Shown here: one piece after another, positions 46,530-56,637 of the stretch | Layout of the letters: every line of letters starts with the position of its first letter | Numbering within the stretch: position 1 is the first letter of the stretch | NCBI GenBank assembly: GCA_031472005.1 | Contig: PZJY01000011.1 | Span: 806,001 to 870,000, forward strand | Reading direction: 5' to 3' | Length of the DNA: 64,000 nucleotides | Source: Tetracladium setigerum | Lineage: Eukaryota; Ascomycota; Leotiomycetes; Helotiales | Notes under the pieces: model-generated | Database searches by the model: none | Told to the model about the DNA's origin: nothing | Seen by the model: the letters and a program-made list of their open reading frames with translations, nothing else | Position numbers and translations under genes: made by a program

Positions 46530-48411
46530 GAGACAAGACTGTTTAGTTATCTCTTTGCCCTGGACTTCTCTGGCAAACCATAGCGCCTGGCATTTTCCAG
46601 GCTGGAATACTGACACACGTCCATCTTCATTGACGTAGGAATCTAGGGAGAACCGCAAAGAGAATGGGTAATGTTAGTAACACGCGTATCGCGTTTACAA
46701 GTGAATCACGATAGTGGGACGGTAGCACGTGACCAAGTGAATTAATTACCTTAGCTAGACTTATATAGTAGAGTGTATTCCGGCTTCCCTAGAATCCTAC
46801 TCGGTAGATATTATAACACTAGAATATAAAAGTATGCCTTCATAAGAACTTTATTGACTACTTGAACTTTAGTGTGTTCACGCCGCCAGGGAATTCCTTT
46901 ATAAGCAAGCTTATGAAGTCTTGAGGAATATTAAGATACAATAAATTTAAGAATAATTTTAATTTTTACGGAATTGGACATAGGGCATGGCAGAGATGGA
47001 AGATGGAAATATGGAAAGATAAGTTTCCTGCCTTCTCCTCTCTACTTTTATTTTCTTCCTCTCTTTTTCAACATCAAAATAATATAATATGTCTAAGTTC
47101 TGCGGTTTGGGGTGCCTAAAACGGGGTTGTTGGGACGCTGTTTTACACACCTTAACTGCACGCGAGACTCCCAATTCCCCACGTAACCTTGCATACCTAG
47201 TCCTTAGCAAAGGCCGTTCTATCCTTCATGGGATATATACGAAGAATTGACTCGCTTGTGCCAAGATAGCCAAAAGATTAAGTTACTAGCCATTATAGCT
47301 TCTTAGTCAAAGACAACTACCTTAAGCTGGTACATCTCCCTATCTTGCTGTTTTCTAAAGAAAACATTTCAAATCTTAGAGATATTGTGGTTATCGTCAC
47401 ACTTTCTGAATTTAACGAGTTGGGGATGTGGAAATATCCAGAAAACGTTGGATTCACTATACTAGAAGCCGAGCTATTATCGCCTTGGAAGGCACGGGAA
47501 AAGTAGGATGCTCCATAGACGAAGATGCTTTAGGGAAGGTTTACTATATTATTTTTGGAAGTCAAAGTTTTTCAGTAATATAGTAAGGTTATTGTTATTT
47601 TACATAAACCTGTAATTAAATTTAATAAATATTTGTTTCTTTAGGGAGTTTTATAGCGATCATATCACTTTTGCCTACATTATCGTGAAAGATGCCTCGC
47701 ACGTGACCGAGCCGAGCTGATATTAGAAATATCTAAATGGTACTACGATGCTTTGACTAACTTTAGTCACAGCATCGATATCAAAATATCTGAATGGAAT
47801 TAACGATGTTCTGGCCTTTTTTGGACTGGATATCTAGGGTCACACTAAAAACAATTCAGGTTGAGGAATGAACACGGAGAACCGGATTTGGATGCTTTGT
47901 CTTTGCCTCCTGGCTTTGCCTGCGGATTTCTGAGGTGACCTGAAAGATGGAGCTTGGTGATTGCGCTGGCGCATCGATTTTGCTGGCGCTTGACGGACGC
48001 TGGCGCATCAATTCCGCTGGTACTACAGTTGCTTACAAAATCGGCTTCCCTTCTAAACTCGCTAGAAGATTCTCAGCCCCATTGACCTGTGGAAATCGAA
48101 ATACTTTCAAAATACTCGTAAAGTCAACAGCAGAGATCTCTCTTGAGCTAATTGAGTATAAAGTTTTGTCCAAGATCTCCTAAGTTGCAATTTGCTTTCG
48201 GATTAGTACTCTTCCTTTCAAGATCTCTCCTCTAAAAATGTTGGAGTCACATAACGAAAAGCTTAGAGTAGTACAACGACGATGGATCTTAATCAACAAT
48301 GAAGATATTCCTAGAGTCTAGAAACTGCCCTTGTACAACACATAGGGCCGGATCTTTGGATGGCAGCGAGGTTGATTGTATGCAGGTCCTTGAGCTTCCA
48401 TAATCCAAAAA
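46530..48411. other. AT-rich gene-poor region after the cluster
   Basis: Base composition turns AT-rich with many TA steps from about 46680. Stop codons are dense in all frames. I see short echoing phrases, for example ATCTAAATGG-TAC-ACGATG (near 47731) and ATCTGAATGG-ATTA-ACGATG (near 47789), but no recognisable transposon protein. It could be a RIP-eroded relic. Confidence 0.4.
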
Positions 48412-49175
48412 CTAATTGCTTCCTTCCTTTGTCACAAGAAGCCTGAGCCACATGTCTTCCCGTTCATCATATCTTTGCCTGAGACTTTTCAGCTCTTCTT
48501 CCACCTCCTGTCGCCTTTGCCGTTCCAGTTTACATCTCTCCCGCTCATTTATCACCATGTCAGTCAGCTGCTCTCGTGAACAGCCTTCCAAACTGTCTTC
48601 CTCTCCAATTTCCTTCTCCAGATCCACCATCTGTGAAAGGGTGTTCCTATCTTGTCCTTTGACTTGATTTGCGTTCTTGGATAGTTTTCTATGACCACGG
48701 CGAAGATGAGCCTCCAAATTGTCCTTCCTGGTAAACCCCCTTTCGAACCGAGAACATCCTTGCTCATAGCAGAAATGAGTTGCAGACTTGTCATGAATAC
48801 TAGATTGGTGTCGATCGACATCTTTCTGAGACTTAAATGACTTTCCGCAGTTCTTGCAAGAAAATCGTTTCATGTTCGGCAAGCCGGGAGTCGCTAATTT
48901 GGCAGACCTATAGCAACATGAGTTGAAATGATTAAGTTTTTGATACGAAGTGCTTGTGGCTAGGTACCTGTCCAATTCGTGCTCCGGATTATTACTACTC
49001 GTTGTACTCAAAGCAGGTATACTGGTAGCGGGCTGAAATCCACCATTTGGAGGTAAAGCCCAAAAAGGTCCTGTTTCAGTTGAACCACCTAGGCCTACTC
49101 CATCATCAACGTCATGAGCGAGAAGGCCATCAAACGGCTCCGAAAATATGTTCCAACAATGGTCATCGGGCGTAC
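48412..49175 (-). CDS. C2H2 zinc-finger protein
   Basis: Probable transcription factor. After an acidic, Ser-rich N-terminal part there is a C2H2 finger (FSCKNCGKSFKSQKDVDRHQSSIH) and a second, longer one (FCYEQGCSRFERGFTRKDNLEAHLRRGH), then a Lys-rich patch and a C-terminal charged coiled coil. An in-frame 60-nt intron is likely where the sequence reads GTACCT...CTATAG (about 48908-48967), joining ELDR to SAKLATPGLP. The 5' end is uncertain: the exon begins near 49175 after TGTTAG, and a possible first exon (MPYSTNRLDAMAENEPIYSLESLGP...) lies at 49350-49484, across the hairpin described next. Similar finger arrangements are common among Sordariomycete/Leotiomycete regulators. Confidence 0.65.
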
Positions 49176-49234
49176 CTAACACTCGTCAGCAGTGCTGTCG
49201 AGAGAGACAAGGATCAATATAACGTACAGATCGT

Positions 49235-49353
49235 GCTCGCGCCACGTTAAATTGGTTGAGTTACACTGCTATCACCACCATCTTGTATTCACTGGCAGCG
49301 GGGTCGATGGTGATGACAAGCAGTGTAACTCAACCACGTGCACGCGAGCAACG
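49235..49353. repeat. Short foldback (MITE-like) inverted repeat
   Basis: TGGTTGAGTTACACTGCT at 49253-49270 is matched perfectly by its reverse complement at 49319-49336. Imperfect pairing extends inward (ATCACCACCATC versus GATGGTGATGAC) to a loop of about 23 bases, and outward through GCTCGCG / CGCGAGC. The whole is about 120 bp. Confidence 0.75.
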
Positions 49354-49484
49354 TGATTCTGATACATGCTCCACCGCTGCCTGTACGGATTCTTACTAAG
49401 AAGACTCATTGGCCCTAGTGATTCTAATGAATAAATTGGTTCATTCTCTGCCATTGCATCGAGTCTGTTTGTCGAATATGGCAA

Positions 49485-50599
49485 GTCGTGGGCGGCTGAA
49501 AAGTCAGTTTACTTTGAAAGATAAAGTGAGTAAGTTGGGGAGTTTCTCTAGTACAGAAGAAATGTAGCCAGTTCTAGTGAGCAGCTAGTAGAAATATACG
49601 AGAGCGACCTAAGTCTAAGATTGAGTACTTAGATATCGAGTCTAGGAATTTGCACGCCGCGGTTGAGGCAATATGGAAGGAAGGCAATGAGGCAAAGCAA
49701 GGCAAAGTAAGGCAAAATAAGACCAAGTGGTTCCAAGGCAATCAAGGCAAAAGGGCAAAGTGAGACAGGCCAAGCAGCGACATTAGACTTAGAAAGGTAC
49801 TAAGAATTACCACCAGGCTTCTGATTTTAGCCAATCGAGCAAGGGGTGTTCTTGGGGTGGGGAGGGAGTACAAAGAATGATGGTCGAGGAATGGGGGGCG
49901 GGGAGCTTTTACGGATGTTGAAAGTGGCGGCGGAGCCACGATCGGGCGGGCGCCATTCCCAGGGGGCAGACCGCAGACCTAAGATAATAAATACATCACA
50001 TTCACCGAGTAATCAAAAACAAAAAATTCAGACTCAATACTCTTTTCACTTAAGATTTTGATAATTCATCTTAAACCTCATTTTTCATTTAGAATTTTCG
50101 ATTCAATGCGCGTTCAATTCAATTCTTCGCTTGACCTGCTCTCTCGCTTGACGCGCTCGTTTGATTGATATATACAATACAACTCTCTAAAAAGTATATA
50201 AAAAATACTCTTTATTTTTAAAAAGCTCCCCGCCTCTCTCTCCCTAGATCCAACCGAGTATATACACATCCATCCATCCACCACTCCCCAACCCAGCCCA
50301 TCCCCTATTTTTTTAAGAATATCCCAGAACCCCAACTTTACCTTACCTTAACTGCCTGCTTGGTAATCTTACATGATACCCAGGGTATTTCACAAGCCCA
50401 TCATCCTATCCTTTTCCAAGATAAGATCTCAAGATCTCAAGATCTCAAAATCCTAAGATATCCCAAACCCTTAACAAGAGAAAAGATAAACTTGTCGAAA
50501 AACGCCAGTCCAAAATGCCGCTAAAACAATTCACACACATATAAGAAATCCTCCCACCAACCACATCTCAAATCTCAAAAAACCCAATATCATATCATA
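49485..50599. other. Intergenic, no gene recognised
   Basis: Contains an AAGGCAA-type imperfect repeat (about 49675-49760) and an AAGATCTC repeat (about 50418-50450), then the 3' flank of the fusion gene. Confidence 0.4.
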
Positions 50600-53500
50600 T
50601 CACATCACATCATCATCCACCCCCCTACCCTTAGGACTAACCTCCCTCTCCCAACTCCCCCAAATCCTATCCTCAGCGCTCCTCACATCATTGTTTCCCC
50701 TTCCCGCTCCATCACCACCACCACCAGTAGCAGCAGCACCACTTTCACTCTCACTCTCCCTCGGTGGCATCGTCGCGAAATCCCTCGAATAGCCCTCCTG
50801 TCCTCTCCCCCTCCCATTGTTGCCATTGCCATTGCCGTTGCCATTCCCATCATCAATATCAATCTCCGCATCCGCCCTACTCCTCCCAACCTCCCTATGC
50901 TCAAACACCGGCTGCTCATCAAGCGACTGCTTAGCGCCCCCACCAATCTTCGCAAACATAACACTGAATCTCCTACTGAGTCGACGAATCGGTGTATCCC
51001 TTCCACCACCACTACTACCACCATACCCACTATCATTATCCTCATGCCTCGGCAGGCGGTCTGCTTCAAAATCCTTCGTTCGCACCTGCACCCTCGCCTC
51101 TCTACTACCATTTAGATAAAGAGGGAAGATACACGCGCCCGCGAACAAAGCTACATTAACCACATATGAAAATTGCACGCTCCTCCCGGACTTCTGCACG
51201 CCCCACATAACAAAGGGGAAGATACCCCCGCCACTCGCGCTGGCGGTAATACACGCCGCAGCAAGCTTTGTGTGTTTCCCCATCCCTCTCAAGGCGATGG
51301 CGAAAATAAGTGGCCAGACTGGTCCTTCGAAGAAGAAGAACATGATGACGAAGGCGGAGATGCCGTTTCCTGTGAGGGAGTGGATGGACATGGTGAGGAT
51401 GGCGAAGATGAGACAGCCGATTACTGTGATGAGGAGGAGGATTCGGGGTGCGATGATGAGACAGAGGAATGCGAAGAGGAATCGGGCTAGTGCGAAAGCG
51501 GCGTGGCCGACGAGGACGTAATCTGAAGGGAGAGATAGAGGTTTGTGCGGGAGGAGGCGGAGAGGGAGCGGAGAAGGGGGCAATCCAGACGGATGTGCTT
51601 TCTTGGGCGGCGACGTAGCAGAATTGCGCGAAGACTGCTAGAGCCAAGGTGGTGTATATGAGAGGCAGTTTAGGGTTGAGTTTGGATGTGAAAGTTTTGG
51701 GGAAGAGAGAGATGGTTTGAGAAGAGTAGATGTTAGCGTCCGAGGCTTGTTGTGCGAGCTCGAGATCAGAGGCTTCTGGTAAAGGCATGTAGTAGAAGAA
51801 GAGAGCGAGCATTACGTCGAAGAGTGCGATGCCAAGGTAGGTCCACTGGACGTCGATGAGGGATGCTTCTCTTTCCGAGACTACGCTACGGAAGAGGATG
51901 CGTTGCGCGAGAAGCTGTGAGAGCACGCTTCCAGTTCCTTGGACACCTTGAGCCATGAGAAGTCGGTATTCGGAGTATTGTGATGGACCGCAGAGGGCGA
52001 GAAATGGATTTGCGGCAGTCTCAAGAATAGAGAGGCCGAATGCTACGACGAAATTTGAGAGGACGAAGCCGGGGAATGAACGGAGCACAGCGGAAGGCCA
52101 AAACATCAGAGTGCCGGTTCCGTAAATGCAGAGGCCGACTATGAATGTTGCTTTGAATCCGGCGTGACGGAGGACCCATTGACCAACTGTTAATGCGCCG
52201 AAAAAGTAGGAGCCGAAGTAGGCTGTTGTCAGGCCTAGGGTTTGTGCCGTACTTTGGCCGGCAATTGCTGATATCTCATTGTTCAGAGTATTGAGCAGAC
52301 CGTACGAGAATCCCCAGAGGAAGAACAGACTCGTGACAATAGCGCAGTACTTGAAGGCCTCCTTGCCGCGAATTTTGAGCATGCTCTTTGGCTTTCTCAT
52401 GTTGACGAATCCAAAGTAAACGGTATTTTCCGTGGTAGCCGTAGCGGCTGTCATCGTTCTATTTATGCCATCTTCTGGAGTAGTTAAGAAATCCATCATA
52501 TCCATCTGGTTCTCCTGCTGAGGCTCGGTATGAGCAGGCGGCGGCGGCGCTATAAGTTGCGTCGGCGACGAAAGACTTTCTGGTGGAGGACCACCATTAT
52601 TGTCAGACGTCAGCTGAGAAGAGATTGATGTTTTCTCGGTCGCGCTGTTCGTCCTTGAACGGTCGGTAATCATCGAAGGGAGAATTTTCTTGATCAAAGG
52701 CTTCAGGGTTGGAATACAAGCACAAATGATGCCCACATTAACCTCGACCGCTGACCACATGAATGCAAAACTCGCATTATACGCAAAGTTCTGTGTCGAA
52801 TCGAATCTCTCGATAGTTTGGTCTTGGTTATCGACTGCCTTTTGAAGGTAGTAGATCCGGACCACGTCGACAATGGTAACAAAAATACCCAATGCAAAGG
52901 TGAAGACCAGCACGGTCTTTTGTCGATCGGGCAATCGCATTCCAGTGAGGACCGGGATTGGAAGAACCAGAATGGCGAGGTTGCAAATGATGTTGACCGG
53001 GGATGAGCACAGATATAGCGTAATGATGTTGATGCAACTTCCATTGTTCTTTGCAGTATCGTAAGCAGCGCTGGGTGGGTTGCATTGAAAAGCATTCAAG
53101 AAGGTAAGGACGACTCCAGATACATTGACTAAAGCGAGTGTCGCATAGGAAGCAATCCGAAGGAGCTTCTGTGTATTTTTCGACATGCGAATGTAGAAGA
53201 TCAAAATCGAGGTCTTGGTTGCCATCAAGGCCGGATTCTAGCACGGATCAGTAAGTACCATCCCATATCGTGTATATTCTAAGCACCACAGCAGGAGCTA
53301 GCTTACATAAAGAATTGTAAATGCATATTGAGAACCATGGAGAGCCGTGAGCCACTCGTCCTTGATATCCACATCACGACTTCCCAAGCCCCTCCGGGTT
53401 CCAAAACAGATGGCAAACGAGAGACCCGCGGCAATCAACCAGGCTACAATAATAAACCAATCATCCCATGTTCGACTGCGTACAAGAGCAAAGCGACTAA

Positions 53501-53618
53501 TCAGGCGACCGACTACAAAGACGGTTGTGAGGGTTATGGTGATGAGTGTGACAGTGAAGATGGAATCTCCACGCGAGTTCACGCTGTGGGAGGAGGAGGA
53601 GGAGGCTGCTTCCGCCAT
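50600..53618 (-). CDS. Pth11-type rhodopsin domain fused to fucose-permease-type MFS transporter
   Basis: A membrane protein of about 980 residues. Exon 1 (53307-53618) and exon 2 (from 53237) join in phase. Residues about 20-290 form a fungal seven-TM rhodopsin/Pth11-type domain (TWDDWFIIVAW, NPALMATKTSILIFYIRM, SSPVNIICNLAILVLPIPVL, FMWSAVEVNVGIICACIPTLKPL). A cytoplasmic Ser/Pro/Gln-rich linker of about 90 residues leads without any stop or intron into an L-fucose-permease (FucP) type MFS unit (YCAIVTSLFFLWGFSYGLLNTLNN, AYFGSYFFGALTVGQWVL, GLSILETAANPFLALCGP). The last four TMs (SDYVLVGHAAFALARFLFAF onward) are in another frame, so between 51530 and 51590 one base too many or two too few are present. 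A Gly/Asn-rich tail ends at 50600. Likely plasma membrane; ligand and cargo unknown. Confidence 0.82.
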
Positions 53619-54497
53619 CGAAGTGGAAGTGTGAATAATTCGATGTTTTCCTGTTACTGGGGTTCAAGTCATCGTCTTCGGCGTCTGCGAGACGTAGCCA
53701 TTGAGGAGGGGGAGGCGATGCGATTGAGGATATATTTGAGATGCGCCGGCAGGCTTTAGATGATTGGCAGGCCCTACTAAGGACAAGGAAGCTTAAAGTT
53801 GTAGGAGGAGTAAGTAGTAGGAGTATTAGTAGCTAGCAGCAATCGTAGTTATGGCATAAACACTGGAGCAGAAACAAGAGAAACAAGTGTAAGGTAGTGA
53901 GTGAGTGAGACAAGCAAGACAAGTCAAAGGGAACGGGAGAAGCAGAAGCAGAAGGACGAAGGACGAAGACGAAGACGAAGCTACGGGAGCAAAGACTTCC
54001 CTGCACCCACTTCCCATCCTTTCGTTCGCCATATCTGGGGCATTTGGGCGTTCCCTGGCTCCTCTCATTCGTTCCCGAAGCCCGAACTCTGTTACTTGAC
54101 TCTCATGGCGTCGGAACTACTAAAAGATGGATGGTGGATTCATTTTCAGTGGAGGAGCAAGAAGGAAGAAGCGAAGGACTGAGCGATCGTCCACAGTAAT
54201 GACGCAGTGCTTGCTTGGTCCTGGCTCTGGCTTGGCCTGGCTATTCCTCATGGGGAGTGGGAGGGTGTGTCAAGTTTGTCAACACCCTACACGCAAGAAC
54301 CTCGGAACGAGGAATTGCTGCTACTGATTGGGTTGGGGCGCAAGGAGAGGCAGGGAAGGTTTGAGTTTGTTTGGGATGGGATGGGAGGATGCGGAATTAG
54401 TTCATCGCAAGTCTATTTCCACTTCCATCCATCCATTGATCGAGCATCTATTGTTAATGAAATGTATGCAAACGAGAGACCACAACAACAGAGAGAA

Positions 54498-54498
54498 T

Positions 54499-54537
<39 letters not shown>

Positions 54538-54545
54538 AAGAGAAA
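54498..54545. repeat. GA-rich dinucleotide repeat
   Basis: About 48 bases of (GA)n with a few AA interruptions. Confidence 0.85.
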
Positions 54546-54923
54546 CGGCAGGCAGGCGAAAAACCAGAAAAGAAAAGAGAGAAGAAAGGCCAAGCAAAGA
54601 ACCGAAGAAAACAACGAAGATAATAGCTCCCGTCCCTCCACTACCATCACCACCACCACCACCACCACATACTTCACCACCATCATCTCCCCTCCCTATG
54701 GCTGAGAGAGCGCAAAATCGGCACATCTTGGGGTCTGAAGATATTGGCTGATGGTATGGTGGCTTAATTGATGTTCTCCAGTACCCCGCCATCCATCTTT
54801 CAACAAAAAAGCAAAGCGGCATTCTTGCCCTCACTACTCCACACCACACACACCATTCGATCGACCTTTATATGAGACCTCCAACACACAACACCTGACC
54901 ACACACATACACCAACGCCAGGA

Positions 54924-54976
54924 ACGATCTATTAAACGATCTATTAAACGATCTATTAAATGATCTATTAAACAAG
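54924..54976. repeat. 12-bp minisatellite GATCTATTAAAC, about 4 copies
   Basis: Tandem copies of GATCTATTAAAC, with one AAAT variant, end in a partial copy. On the minus strand the unit would keep an open frame, but it lies in a region without other coding signs. Confidence 0.85.
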
Positions 54977-55539
54977 ATCTATGAAGCACGAACACAAACA
55001 TCTGCATTACTTCACACAAACCTAAAACTTGCTCGGACAAAAGTGTCAATCAAGCACGTCTAGTACTAAGTCTGTGCCAGACCCGCAGATTCGGGCTCGG
55101 ATAGATACTTATTACTGTACTGTACAGTGGAATTATTGACAGAACTGACTCAATTGCCGAACACTACCACCCTGTACTTTTACTTGACTCAAGGGAAAGG
55201 TCACGTGATGGTCATGACTTTTCTATTTCTAGTTCATCTATTTATATATTAGTAGTTAGATCTATATCATCTTATGCGCGCAACTTTAATAAGATGAAAT
55301 CCAATATATATGTATATACATCGTGATACACAGGCGATGGGAGATAGATTTGGTAGATGCGAATAGTGAGTGATAAATGAAGGGAGAGGGGTACTAATAA
55401 TAGTGAGATTGTACCGTTTGTTGTATATGCAGCTACAGATGATGGGAAGTAGATTGGTAGATTGGTAGATGCAATTAGTGAATAGATGGAGGGATCGATG
55501 ATATGATACCTGAGCTGGTAATTTTCTGCATAGATAGGT

Positions 55540-55565
55540 ACCTACCTACCTACCTACCTACCTAG
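55540..55565. repeat. ACCT tetranucleotide repeat
   Basis: Six or so tandem copies of ACCT; a shorter cluster of the same unit recurs near 55720-55745. Confidence 0.85.
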
Positions 55566-56637
55566 GGAACATGAGGAGGGAGCGAGACAGTATGCATAGC
55601 TCACTTAGATTATGGTGGATGGGTAGATGGGTGGGTGGTGGTTAGAATGGTGAGAATGGTGAGATTAGGTATTGTTCGGAATCCGATGGAACCAGCCAGC
55701 CAGCCACTGCAGTATTACAGTACCTACCTACCTACTTAGGTACCTACATTACAATCTATCTCCCCATTAATCTCCCTCTCACTACTTGCACACTGAAAAT
55801 GAAGATACTTGTGGATGTCCATGTCTATTCATTGCATGAGCTATTACGATTTATACCTATGATTCTCAAACCAATATCCCACACACAAGGCCATCGCTGC
55901 GTAAACGCGACCTGCTTTGCTTTGCGCGCGCCGCCCCACACCATTCTTTACCTTCCGCCTTCCCATTCCTTGTCTTCTTCCTGTCCTCCTTCCCATATGC
56001 CTGTCTCCCCTTTTCATCCTGTATGTAACAAATGCTTGCTGCTTCCTTCCGTCCCTGCCTTTCACACACTCTCTCCCTCTCACTTCTGTGCGCTATCCCT
56101 CCAAAAATGAGTGCCAAATTTTGGCTACTGTTCCAAAACACGACCACACCTAACAAAAAAAAAAAAAAAGCAGAAACGCCGAGCAATGAATATGAAGCAA
56201 ACAACCCCCATCCATTCGCTGCATTTGATTCGTGAATAGCTCGCTAGAAGTGAAGAAAAATTTTCAAGTGCTTAGATGTAAACGCAAAATTTCATCGTAG
56301 ATTGTATGTTGTTGATTAAGCGACGGGTATGGCTTTGTCCTTTAGGGTATTTCGCCGAAACATGTTGTTATTGTTACCACCCATCTTCTGCTGTTGTACT
56401 GTTGTCAATTTTATGTTTTGACACTTGACTATGTTGCCCAAAACACCGTCTCATTCGCGTCCTGGATCAATCATTGCGCTCTGAGTCTGGCCCTAACGCC
56501 TTGATGGGTATTCTGGAGTTGAGATTTGTTGCGTCGATTCCTCTTGGCGGTTTAGCCGTTGCCTCCACTCAAGAAGAAATCCAGCTCGCTCGGTCCGCCT
56601 CGTGAATGCTCATTCTCGGCTAACTGCTCGAGCAAGC

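Larger units (their letters stand above)
53619..56637. other. Three-kilobase repeat-rich intergenic region
   Basis: Upstream region of the fusion gene and 3' flank of the next regulator. Holds several simple repeats and no convincing gene. Confidence 0.45.

Noticed and set aside
50114..50335. 73-codon minus-strand frame near the end of the fusion gene
   Set aside because: It lies in low-complexity AT-rich 3' flank, has no homologous features and no promoter-like context.
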